Notes: a model not told the origin generated them from the sequence alone. A stretch of 7,072 nucleotides of DNA from DATAYA01 sp036272815 (GCA_036272815.1 DATAYA010000154.1:1-7072); one strand, 5' to 3'; shown: positions 1 to 5,883, counted from the stretch's first letter. Made by a program: numbers and translations.

Positions 1-1
1 C

Positions 2-1210
2 CACCCCGACATCGCCGCACGCTGGCTGCCGAAAATCCTCGAAGGCACCTACGACGCCTCGCTCCGCCCGATCGCGGAGAAGTCCGGCGTGACGCTCGGC
101 ATGGCGATGACCGAGAAGCAGGTCGGCTCGGATTTGCGCGCCAACACCACGCGCGCCACCGCTCTCGACGAGGCCGGCGCCTTCCGGCTCGTCGGCCACA
201 AATGGTTCTGCTCGGCGCCGATGTCCGACGCATTCCTCACGCTTGCGCAGACGCCGGCGGGCCTGAGCTGCTTCCTGGTGCCGCGCATCGCGCCGGACGG
301 CACGCGCAACGGCATCCACCTGATGCGACTGAAGGACAAGCTCGGCAACCGCTCGAACGCCTCTGCCGAGATCGAATACCACGATGCCTATGCGCAACTG
401 ATCGGCGACGAGGGCCAGGGCGTGCCCACGATCATCGACATGGTGCATCACACGCGCCTCGACACGATGGCCGGCACGCTCGGCATCATGCGCATGGCGC
501 TGGCGCAGGCGGTGCACCACGCGCGCCACCGCAGCGCCTTCGGCAGGACGCTGATCGACCAGCCGCTCATGCGCGGCGTGCTCGCCGACCTTGCGGTGGA
601 ATACGAGGCGGCGGCCTGCCTCACCATGCGCGTCGCCCGCGCCTTCGGCGAGGAAGGCGAGGCGGCCCGCGCCTTCGCCCGCCTCGCCGTCGCCCTCGGC
701 AAATACCGGCTCGGCCGGCGCGCCGCGGCCTTCGTGCACGAATGCATGGAGTGCCTCGGCGGCGCCGGCTACGTCGAGGAAAGCCCGCTGCCCCGGCTCT
801 ACCGCGAGGCGCCGCTCAACAGCATCTGGGAGGGCTCGAGCAACGTCATGGCACTCGACGTGCTGCGCACCTTGCGGCGGGAGAAGCGGGCGCTGCCGGC
901 CTTCCGGTCGGAGACGGCGCTCGCCCGCGGCGGCAACGCCGACCTCGACCGCGCCGCCGACGCGCTCGCCTCCGTGCTGGCCGGCCCGGACGTGGCCGAG
1001 GCGTGGGCGCGCTGGATCGCCGAACGCCTGGCGCTCGTGCTGCAAGGCGCGCTGCTGGTCCGCCACGCGCCGCACCCGATCGCCGATGCGTTCTGCGCGT
1101 CGCGGCTGCGGGGAGACGCCGCGCCGCCCGACGGCGCCGATTGCGGCACGATCCTCGCGCGCGCGGTTCCCGAGGAAAGCCCCCTGTCATGCGTCGGTCT
1201 GCAAGCGTGA
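2..1210 (+). CDS. AidB-like acyl-CoA dehydrogenase, 5' end outside window
   Basis: The frame is open from the window edge and gives 402 residues before TGA. Compared with E. coli AidB (about 540 residues), roughly the first 140 are missing. Visible landmarks match AidB closely: GMAMTEKQVGSD (residues 33-44) in the flavin-contacting middle domain, LVGHKWF, LKDKLGNRSNASAEIEY, the FGRTLIDQPLMR helix, CLGGAGYVEESPLPRLYRE, and NSIWEGSSN, where Glu277 of the fragment (codon 830-832) is at the usual acyl-CoA dehydrogenase base position. AidB proteins are FAD tetramers. The E. coli protein is induced by alkylation damage, binds DNA and has weak isovaleryl-CoA dehydrogenase activity. Here the gene heads a row with a second dehydrogenase and a CoA-transferase, so a catabolic role on a CoA thioester is at least as likely as DNA protection. 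Subfamily assignment is confident; function is not. Confidence 0.93.
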   Translation, partial: HPDIAARWLPKILEGTYDASLRPIAEKSGVTLGMAMTEKQVGSDLRANTTRATALDEAGAFRLVGHKWFCSAPMSDAFLTLAQTPAGLSCFLVPRIAPDGTRNGIHLMRLKDKLGNRSNASAEIEYHDAYAQLIGDEGQGVPTIIDMVHHTRLDTMAGTLGIMRMALAQAVHHARHRSAFGRTLIDQPLMRGVLADLAVEYEAAACLTMRVARAFGEEGEAARAFARLAVALGKYRLGRRAAAFVHECMECLGGAGYVEESPLPRLYREAPLNSIWEGSSNVMALDVLRTLRREKRALPAFRSETALARGGNADLDRAADALASVLAGPDVAEAWARWIAERLALVLQGALLVRHAPHPIADAFCASRLRGDAAPPDGADCGTILARAVPEESPLSCVGLQA

Positions 1211-1389
1211 TCCAGCTCGCGTCCTTGGCCGGCCAGGACATTGGTGCAGCGTTCAGTGAGCTCGCAGCCGAGCCCGACCGGGACGCCCGCTTCGCGGAGA
1301 TCGTTGCCGCCATCTGCGACGATATCGGACCCTCTCGCGACGACCGGTTCCGTGCTCTACGTGATGCCGCACGGAGGCGCCGCCCATGA
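1189..1389 (+). CDS. Possible small ORF of unknown function between the two dehydrogenases
   Basis: A 66-codon frame starts at ATG 1189, inside the end of the AidB-like gene, and its TGA overlaps the next start codon as ATGA. A purine-rich GAGGAAAG (1172-1179) lies nine bases before the ATG and supports that start. The alternative GTG at 1207 would overlap the upstream TGA as GTGA, giving 60 residues but no clear ribosome site. The product is predicted soluble, with an acidic-to-basic helical pattern (DARFAEIVAAICDDIG, then an Arg-rich tail). No family was recognised. About 19 of 66 codons end in A or T, clearly more than in the neighbouring genes, so it is either a recently acquired or weakly constrained gene, or the 176 bases between the two dehydrogenases are not coding. 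The overlaps on both sides are the main argument for it. Confidence 0.42.
   Translation: MRRSASVIQLASLAGQDIGAAFSELAAEPDRDARFAEIVAAICDDIGPSRDDRFRALRDAARRRRP
1373..1377 (+). promoter_or_regulatory. Shine-Dalgarno site of the second acyl-CoA dehydrogenase
   Basis: GGAGG lies eight bases before ATG 1386. It fixes the start of the second dehydrogenase at 1386 and is the strongest ribosome site seen in the operon. Confidence 0.8.
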
Positions 1390-2540
1390 CCGAACCCGCC
1401 CACCCCGAAATCCGCGAAGCCGTCGCCAGGCTCTGCGCCCGCTTCGCCCCGGAATACTGGCGCCGCCTCGACGAGGTGCGCGGCTACCCGACCGAGTTCG
1501 TCCAGGCGCTCACCGAAGCGGGCTACCTCTCCGCCCTGATCCCCGAGGAATACGGCGGCGCCGGCCTCGGCCTTTCCGCCGCGGGCGCGATCCTGGAGAC
1601 CATCCACGCCTCCGGCGGCAATGGCGCGGCCTGCCACGCGCAGATGTACATCATGGGCACCATCCTGCGGCACGGCTCGGACGCGCAGAAGCGCGCCTAC
1701 CTTCCGGGCATCGCCGCCGGCACGCTGCGGCTGCAGGCCTTCGGCGTGACGGAACCCGCCAGCGGCACCGACACCACCAGCCTGCGCACCACCGCGCGCC
1801 GGGAGGGCGACCGCTACATCATCAACGGGCAAAAAATCTGGACCAGCCGCGCCGAGCACTCCGACCTGATGCTCCTGCTCGCCCGCACCACGCCGCGCGA
1901 GCAGGTCGCGCGCCGCACCGAGGGCCTCTCGACCCTGCTCGTCGACATGCGGGCCGCCATCGGCCACGGCCTGACGATCCGCCCGATCCGCACGATGATG
2001 AACCACAATTCCTGCGAGCTCTTCTTCGACGACATGGAGGTGCCGGCGGAGAACCTGATCGGCGAGGAGGGCAGCGGCTTCCGCTACATCCTCGACGGCA
2101 TGAACGCCGAGCGCCTGCTGATCGCCTCCGAGAGCATCGGCGACGCCAAGTGGTTCACCGCCCGCTCGGTCGCCTATGCGAAGGACCGGCGGGTGTTCGA
2201 CCGCCCGATCGGGCAGAACCAGGGCGTCGCCTTCCCGATCGCCCGGGCGCATGCGCAGATGCGCGGCGCCGAGCTGATGGTCCATGAAGGCTGCCGCCTG
2301 TTCGAGTCGGGCGAGCCCTGCGGCGAGGAGGCCAACACCGCCAAGCTGCTCGCCGCCGACGCCGCCTGGGCCGCCGCGGAGGCCTGCGTGCAGACCCATG
2401 GCGGCTTCGGCTTCGCCGAGGAATACGACGTCGAGCGCAAGTTCCGCGAGACGAGGCTGTATCAGGTCGCCCCGATCAGCACGAACCTGATCCTTTCCTA
2501 CATCGCCGAGCACGTCCTCGGCCTGCCGCGGAGCTACTGA
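1386..2540 (+). CDS. Acyl-CoA dehydrogenase lacking the usual C-terminal catalytic Glu
   Basis: This 384-residue protein has the full length and order of a classical acyl-CoA dehydrogenase: a helical N-terminal domain, a beta domain with AFGVTEPASGTDTTS (118-132) and YIINGQKIWTS, and a C-terminal helical domain with FDRPIGQNQGVAFPIA and QTHGGFGFAEEYDVERKFRE (336-355). Such enzymes use FAD to make an alpha-beta double bond in an acyl-CoA and pass electrons to ETF. The C-terminal motif that normally reads YEGT reads YQVAPISTN (359-367), so the position of the base Glu is Pro363. A Glu does occur in NAERLL (Glu242), which aligns by eye with the alternative base of isovaleryl-CoA and long-chain dehydrogenases, so the enzyme may still be active. 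GGAGG at 1373-1377 supports the start. The TGA overlaps the CoA-transferase ATG by one base. Family is certain; substrate is unknown. Confidence 0.95.
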   Translation: MTEPAHPEIREAVARLCARFAPEYWRRLDEVRGYPTEFVQALTEAGYLSALIPEEYGGAGLGLSAAGAILETIHASGGNGAACHAQMYIMGTILRHGSDAQKRAYLPGIAAGTLRLQAFGVTEPASGTDTTSLRTTARREGDRYIINGQKIWTSRAEHSDLMLLLARTTPREQVARRTEGLSTLLVDMRAAIGHGLTIRPIRTMMNHNSCELFFDDMEVPAENLIGEEGSGFRYILDGMNAERLLIASESIGDAKWFTARSVAYAKDRRVFDRPIGQNQGVAFPIARAHAQMRGAELMVHEGCRLFESGEPCGEEANTAKLLAADAAWAAAEACVQTHGGFGFAEEYDVERKFRETRLYQVAPISTNLILSYIAEHVLGLPRSY

Positions 2541-3667
2541 TGCCCGGCGCCCTGGACGGCCTGCTGGTCCTGGCCTTCGAGCAGGCGGTCGCGGCCCCCT
2601 ACTGCACATCCCGTCTCGCCGATGCCGGCGCCCGCGTCATCAAGGTGGAGCGGGCGGAAGGCGACTTCGCGCGCGGCTACGACGACTACGCGCACGGCCA
2701 GTCGAGCTATTTCGTCTGGCTCAACCGCGGCAAGCAGAGCCTCGTCGCCGACATCAAGAATCCGGACGACGCCGCCCTCCTGCACCGCATCGCCGCCCGC
2801 GCCGACGTGGTGGTGCAGAACCTCGCCCCCGGAGCCGCCGCCCGCGCCGGCTTCGGCTCGGCCGGCCTGCGTGCCAGCGACAAGCGCCTCATCACCGTCG
2901 ATATCTCAGGCTACGGCGAGGCAGGCCCCTATGCGGCGATGAAAGCCTACGACCTGCTGGTGCAGGCGGAGACCGGGCTCACCTCGGTCACCGGCCGCCC
3001 GGAGGGGCCGGGCCGCGTCGGCGTCTCGGCGTGCGACGTCGCCTGCGGGATGGCGGCGCACGCGGCGGTGCTGGAGGCGCTGATCGCGCGCTTCCGCACC
3101 GGCGAGGGCCGCGCCATCCGCGTCAGCCTGTTCGACGGCATGGCGGACTGGATGAACGTGCCGCTGATGACCTGGGAGGCGACCGGCCGGCCGCCGCCGC
3201 GGGTCGGGCTCGGCCATCCCTCAATCTGCCCCTATGGGGCGTTCCCGACGGCCGACGGCAGCGCGGTGCTGATCTCGATCCAGAACGAGCGCGAATGGGC
3301 CACCTTCTGCGCCGAGGTCCTGGGCGAGGCGGACCTGCCCGGCCGCCCCGGCTTCGAGACCAACCGCGCCCGCGTGGCCAACCGCGCCGAGGTGGACGCC
3401 CACATCGCCCATACCTTCGCCGGCCTCACCGCCGAACAGGCCGCCGCCCGCCTCGGCGCCGCCCGCACCGCCTATGGCTTCGTCCGCGACGTGGCCGGTC
3501 TCGCCGCGCACCCGGCCCTGCGGCGGGTCACCGTCGAGACGCCGGAGGGACCGGTCTCGCTCGCCGCCCCGCCCGCGATCAGCGGCGATGCGGCGCCTTC
3601 GTTCGGACCGGTGCCGGCGCTCGGCGCCCACTCCGCCGCGATCCGGGCCGAGTTCGCCGGCGCTTGA
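2540..3667 (+). CDS. CaiB/BaiF family (family III) CoA-transferase
   Basis: This 375-residue protein moves CoA from a donor thioester to a free carboxylic acid. The N-terminal segment EQAVAAPYCTSRLADAGA (14-31) followed by RVIKVER is the family signature for the CoA-binding Rossmann-like part. AYDLLVQAETG carries Asp138, matching the catalytic aspartate (Asp169 of formyl-CoA transferase) that forms the acyl anhydride. GHPSICPYGAF (around His226) and the FDGMADWM segment are also typical. Phrases such as FARGYDDY and SSYFVWLNRGKQSL resemble the members that handle C4-C5 dicarboxylic acids (itaconate, mesaconate, citramalate, malate), but that is a recollection by eye, not a demonstrated substrate. 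The ATG overlaps the TGA of the dehydrogenase, and its own TGA overlaps a TTG start downstream, so it probably works with both neighbours: activation, then oxidation of the thioester. Confidence 0.95.
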   Translation: MPGALDGLLVLAFEQAVAAPYCTSRLADAGARVIKVERAEGDFARGYDDYAHGQSSYFVWLNRGKQSLVADIKNPDDAALLHRIAARADVVVQNLAPGAAARAGFGSAGLRASDKRLITVDISGYGEAGPYAAMKAYDLLVQAETGLTSVTGRPEGPGRVGVSACDVACGMAAHAAVLEALIARFRTGEGRAIRVSLFDGMADWMNVPLMTWEATGRPPPRVGLGHPSICPYGAFPTADGSAVLISIQNEREWATFCAEVLGEADLPGRPGFETNRARVANRAEVDAHIAHTFAGLTAEQAAARLGAARTAYGFVRDVAGLAAHPALRRVTVETPEGPVSLAAPPAISGDAAPSFGPVPALGAHSAAIRAEFAGA

Positions 3668-4797
3668 ACCGAGCACTGCCGGCGCTGGGGTCGATCCCGG
3701 GCAAGCTGCTGCGCGAGTGCGTCTCGCTCACCTGGCGCGGGCCACCGGCGCGCGGTGCGGCGGAGGCCGTGCTCTCGGTCTGGCTCGCCCTCCTGATCGG
3801 CCGGGCGGTGCATGTCGAGGAAGCCGATTGGGCCGCATTCACCGCGTTCATGGTGCTGCGGACAGTGCCGCGCGATGCGTTGGCGCGCGCGGCCCTGCGG
3901 CTCTGCGGCACGGTGCTCGGGGCCGCCCTTGCCGTTGGCGTCGCGGTCCTGACGGCGGGCATCGCGTGGCGCGTCTCGGTGGCGCTGCTGATACCGGTCG
4001 GCCTGTCGCTGTTCCTGGGGCTGACGGCGCGGTTCAGCTACGCGTGGGTGCTCACCGGCGTCACCTACATCCTGGTGCTGACCGACACGCTGGTGCAGGC
4101 GCGACCGGCGGCGGCGATTGCCTACGCGCGGGCCGAAGAAGTGTGCGCCGGTACTCTTGCCGCGGTGGTGGTCGCGCTCGGCTTCGCACTGGTCTTCCGC
4201 GGCGCCGCCATGCCGCCGAGCGGCGGCAGCGGTGTCCACCCGCCCGGCGGAATCCCGCACGACCCCCACGCCGCCCTCTGGCGCGCGGCCGAAGGGGCGG
4301 TCGCGGTCGCGCTGCTGCCGCTGCTGCACGCCTCCATCGGCCTGCCGGCGCTCGTGCAGTCGGCGATCACCGCGCTGATCCTGCTCAGCGTGCCGCTTGA
4401 TCGCAGCGCCAGCTGGGTTGCCTCGCTGCCGATCGCGCAACGCATGGCGGAACGCACGACCGGCGCGCTGCTCGGCGGCGGCCTCGCCGTGCTCGCGATC
4501 CTCGCCGGCCGGCACAACGAGGTGCTCTGGTGGGGGCTGATCGCGGTGGTGGTGTTCGTCGGCTGGCAGGTGGCGAACGGGCGGGAGGGCGTCGGCTACA
4601 CCGGGCTCCAGTTCGTGGTCGGCTTCCTGCTCACCTTCATCCAGGGGGTCGGCCCGATCGGGCACGCCGATGTCGCGCTCGGCCGCCTTGTCGGGATCAT
4701 GGTCGGGATCGTGGTGCTCGGCGCCGTTCTGCTCGCGGGCGAGAGCATCCGCCTCAGCCGTGCGGCACAGGAGGGCGCTCAGGGGCGCGTCCGATGA
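3664..4797 (+). CDS. FUSC / aromatic acid exporter-like integral membrane protein
   Basis: The frame gives 377 residues from TTG 3664, which overlaps the CoA-transferase stop as TTGA. No ATG occurs upstream in frame after that gene, and GTG 3769 is the next credible start but would remove the N-terminal 35 residues. About ten to twelve hydrophobic segments fall in two groups (roughly 34-178 and 208-358), separated by a Pro/Gly-rich cytoplasmic-looking linker (182-202). The two halves share an R-x-x-G-x-x-x-G pattern (RLCGTVLGAAL at 79-89, RTTGALLGGGL at 264-274), as in FUSC-type proteins built from a duplicated membrane unit. The family includes the AaeB hydroxybenzoate and fusaric-acid efflux proteins, usually longer and with soluble domains, so this is a compact member. 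Its place in the operon suggests export of an acid related to the pathway substrate. The last 44 bases overlap the convergent transglycosylase gene. Confidence 0.78.
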   Translation: MNRALPALGSIPGKLLRECVSLTWRGPPARGAAEAVLSVWLALLIGRAVHVEEADWAAFTAFMVLRTVPRDALARAALRLCGTVLGAALAVGVAVLTAGIAWRVSVALLIPVGLSLFLGLTARFSYAWVLTGVTYILVLTDTLVQARPAAAIAYARAEEVCAGTLAAVVVALGFALVFRGAAMPPSGGSGVHPPGGIPHDPHAALWRAAEGAVAVALLPLLHASIGLPALVQSAITALILLSVPLDRSASWVASLPIAQRMAERTTGALLGGGLAVLAILAGRHNEVLWWGLIAVVVFVGWQVANGREGVGYTGLQFVVGFLLTFIQGVGPIGHADVALGRLVGIMVGIVVLGAVLLAGESIRLSRAAQEGAQGRVR

Positions 4798-5455
4798 TCT
4801 GGTCGAGCGAGAGGATGCGCATCGGCGCCGCCCCGTCCAGGCTCACGGCGATCCGCCCGTTCGGGAACCGCAAGGGGGTGAACCGCAGCGGCGTCGGCCG
4901 GCCCGCTCCGAGCGGTGCGGCGTAACCCGAGCCCGGCCAGGCGGCCAGCACGCGCTCCGCATAGGCTGCCCCCAGTGCCGGCGTCTGCGAGTGATACGCC
5001 GCCGCCGCCGCCGGCCACGTTCCATCCTGCCGGTACAGCGCCGCCAGGAAGCGGGCGGCGTAGCGTGCATTGGCGAGCGGATCGAAGGCGGCATCCAGGG
5101 AGGCGAAGGCGTGCGGATGATAGAACAGGTTGACCTGCATGCAGCCGACGTCGATCGAGCTGACGCCGCTCGCCTGCAACGCCCGCACGGCGGCGATCGC
5201 GTCCGCCTTGCTGTCGTAGAACCGCCCCTCGCCGCCGACATTCACGCTCCACGGCCAGGGCTCGATCGTCCGCGTGCCCGGGTCGGGCCGGCCGGTCTCG
5301 ACGATGCCGATCGCGCGCATCAGCGGCAGCGGCACCGGCGATCCCCGGTCGGCGGTCGCGATGGCGGCGGCACAGGCGCCGGTGACCGGCGGGGTCGCCG
5401 CGACGGCCAGCGACGGCGCAAGCGACAGCAGCGCCAAGGCAAGCATTGCACGCAT
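4754..5455 (-). CDS. Secreted lytic transglycosylase (SLT-type) of 233 residues
   Basis: From ATG at 5455-5453 the protein begins MRAMLALALLSLAPSLAVAA, a signal peptide with likely cleavage near residue 20. The frame stays open upstream to 5692, but that extension is Arg-rich, would precede the signal peptide and runs through the small-RNA terminator, so it is not used. The catalytic-type domain has IVET (Glu53, candidate acid), WPWSVNVGGEG (67-77), SSIDVGCMQVN (99-109), a helical region LANARYAARFLAALYR, and AAYHSQTP (152-159). This is the pattern of periplasmic SLT enzymes that cleave murein to 1,6-anhydro-muropeptides. The C-terminal 50 residues (LRFTPLRFPNGRIAV) match no domain I recognise. 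Plain SLT enzymes of this length often serve secretion systems, flagella or recycling, and the neighbours do not say which. No clear Shine-Dalgarno precedes the ATG. Confidence 0.9.
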   Translation of the reverse strand: MRAMLALALLSLAPSLAVAATPPVTGACAAAIATADRGSPVPLPLMRAIGIVETGRPDPGTRTIEPWPWSVNVGGEGRFYDSKADAIAAVRALQASGVSSIDVGCMQVNLFYHPHAFASLDAAFDPLANARYAARFLAALYRQDGTWPAAAAAYHSQTPALGAAYAERVLAAWPGSGYAAPLGAGRPTPLRFTPLRFPNGRIAVSLDGAAPMRILSLDQIIGRAPERPPVPHG

Positions 5456-5468
5456 GGACCAGGCACTA

Positions 5469-5489
5469 GCCCTGCGCCGATCGCAGGGC
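5469..5489. repeat. Inverted repeat before the transglycosylase start
   Basis: A perfect 8-base stem GCCCTGCG/CGCAGGGC encloses a 5-base loop, 13 bases upstream of the transglycosylase ATG. It could be an operator, or an RNA hairpin in the leader. On the minus strand it coincides with the 17-base spacer of a poor promoter-like pair (TTGCCC at 5491-5486, TAGTGC at 5468-5463), which would give an almost leaderless message. That promoter reading is weak. Confidence 0.4.
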
Positions 5490-5501
5490 AACCCAAGTCC
5501 G

Positions 5502-5518
5502 CGCGGGGCGGCCCCGCG
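5502..5518. repeat. Very GC-rich inverted repeat upstream of the transglycosylase gene
   Basis: CGCGGGG and CCCCGCG form a perfect 7-base stem with a 3-base loop. No T-run follows on either strand, so it is not a standard intrinsic terminator. It may fold in a leader RNA or may simply reflect base composition. Confidence 0.3.
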
Positions 5519-5580
5519 TTGAGCGGGACGCGGCCCGGAGCGCCCTGTGGACGCTCGCAATGCTGCGATGCAAAAAACCA

Positions 5581-5609
5581 CTTGCCCGACTCGGGTCGGA
5601 CGCCTATCT
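5581..5609 (+). promoter_or_regulatory. Predicted sigma-70 type promoter of the small RNA
   Basis: CTTGCC (5581-5586) and CTATCT (5604-5609) are separated by exactly 17 bases. Each differs by one base from the alphaproteobacterial housekeeping consensus CTTGAC-N17-CTATAT. The start of transcription would fall near 5616-5618, directly before the first hairpin of the RNA. A run of six A lies just upstream. Confidence 0.65.
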
Positions 5610-5616
5610 ACGCCCT

Positions 5617-5699
5617 CGGCAGCGTCGCTTCGGCGCGTTGCCTTCTTGGACGTTTCCTCCCTAAACTTGGCGGCGCTGCAAGGCGCCGCCAATTTTTTT
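5617..5699 (+). ncRNA. Candidate small RNA of the suhB/mmgR (alpha-r8) type
   Basis: Promoter and terminator define a transcript of about 83 nucleotides with three parts. Hairpin 1 (5618-5642) pairs GGCAGCG with CGUUGCC, then CGC with GCG, capped by a UUCG tetraloop with one bulged U. Hairpin 2 (5652-5666) is a GUUU/AAAC stem that shows CCUCCCU in its loop. Hairpin 3 is the terminator. The 10-base element UUUCCUCCCU (5653-5662) is, as I recall, the strictly conserved motif of the alphaproteobacterial mmgR/suhB RNA family (Sinorhizobium mmgR is about 77 nucleotides and limits polyhydroxybutyrate accumulation). The motif is complementary to Shine-Dalgarno sequences, so repression of translation by base pairing is the likely mode. 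Coordinates are precise at the 3' end and estimated within a few bases at the 5' end. The family link rests on motif, size and layout, not on a covariance search. Confidence 0.72.
5667..5699 (+). terminator. Rho-independent terminator of the small RNA
   Basis: A perfect 10-base stem (TTGGCGGCGC at 5667-5676 and GCGCCGCCAA at 5683-5692) with a 6-base loop TGCAAG is followed at once by seven T. This is the clearest intrinsic terminator in the window. No protein gene on the plus strand ends near it, which points to a non-coding transcript. On the minus strand the second arm is not followed by a T-run. Confidence 0.92.
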
Positions 5700-5702
5700 C
5701 CC

Positions 5703-5739
5703 GATGCCGCCCGCCCGATGCCGCCCGCCCGATGCCGCC
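5703..5739. repeat. 14-base tandem repeat, about 2.6 copies
   Basis: GATGCCGCCCGCCC occurs at 5703 and 5717 without mismatch, and a third partial copy GATGCCGCC starts at 5731. The tract begins three bases after the T-run of the small-RNA terminator. The period is not a multiple of three, so it does not keep a peptide repeat. No function is evident. Confidence 0.75.
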
Positions 5740-5790
5740 TGGTCGTGCGGCAGGGATTTCAGGAAGCACCCAAGCTTGCCGCCACCAGGC

Positions 5791-5850
5791 GCGAACGTGC
5801 CCAGGGCGAACGTGGCCAGGGCGAACGTGCCCAGGCGCGAATGTGCCCTG
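5791..5850. repeat. 15-base tandem repeat, three copies plus a degenerate fourth
   Basis: GCGAACGTGCCCAGG occurs at 5791-5805 and 5821-5835. The middle copy at 5806-5820 differs by one base (CGTGG for CGTGC), and a diverged copy GCGAATGTGCCCTG follows at 5837-5850. The tract lies about 100 bases before the slipin start, upstream of or inside its leader. It may be a variable-number minisatellite or a cluster of binding sites; the sequence alone does not decide. Confidence 0.8.
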
Positions 5851-5883
5851 CTGTTGAAAGACACGCCAGGAATTTACGCCGAG

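Noticed and set aside
846..2609. Long open frame of 587 codons on the minus strand opposite both dehydrogenases
   Set aside because: It is a shadow caused by high GC at third codon positions; the product is Arg/Gly/Ala-rich without any recognisable domain, while the plus strand encodes clear enzymes.
3472..4665. Long minus-strand frame of 397 codons opposite the CoA-transferase end and the exporter
   Set aside because: The product is an Arg/Gln/Glu-rich string without domain features, typical of the antisense of a membrane protein gene in GC-rich DNA.
5456..5692. N-terminal extension of the transglycosylase up to an ATG at 5692
   Set aside because: The extension would bury a clear signal peptide inside the protein, is Arg-rich, and overlaps the small-RNA promoter and terminator.
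5500..5720. Transfer RNA or SRP RNA as explanation for the structured intergenic region
   Set aside because: No cloverleaf, TPsiC arm or SRP GNAR tetraloop helix was found; the layout is that of a small regulatory RNA ending in an intrinsic terminator.
5703..5850. CRISPR-like direct repeats
   Set aside because: Units of 14 and 15 bases are directly adjacent, without spacers, and no cas genes are present.
4670..5857. Plus-strand frame of 395 codons across the transglycosylase gene and small RNA
   Set aside because: It is antisense to the transglycosylase, runs through the small-RNA terminator and tandem repeats, and shows no domain.
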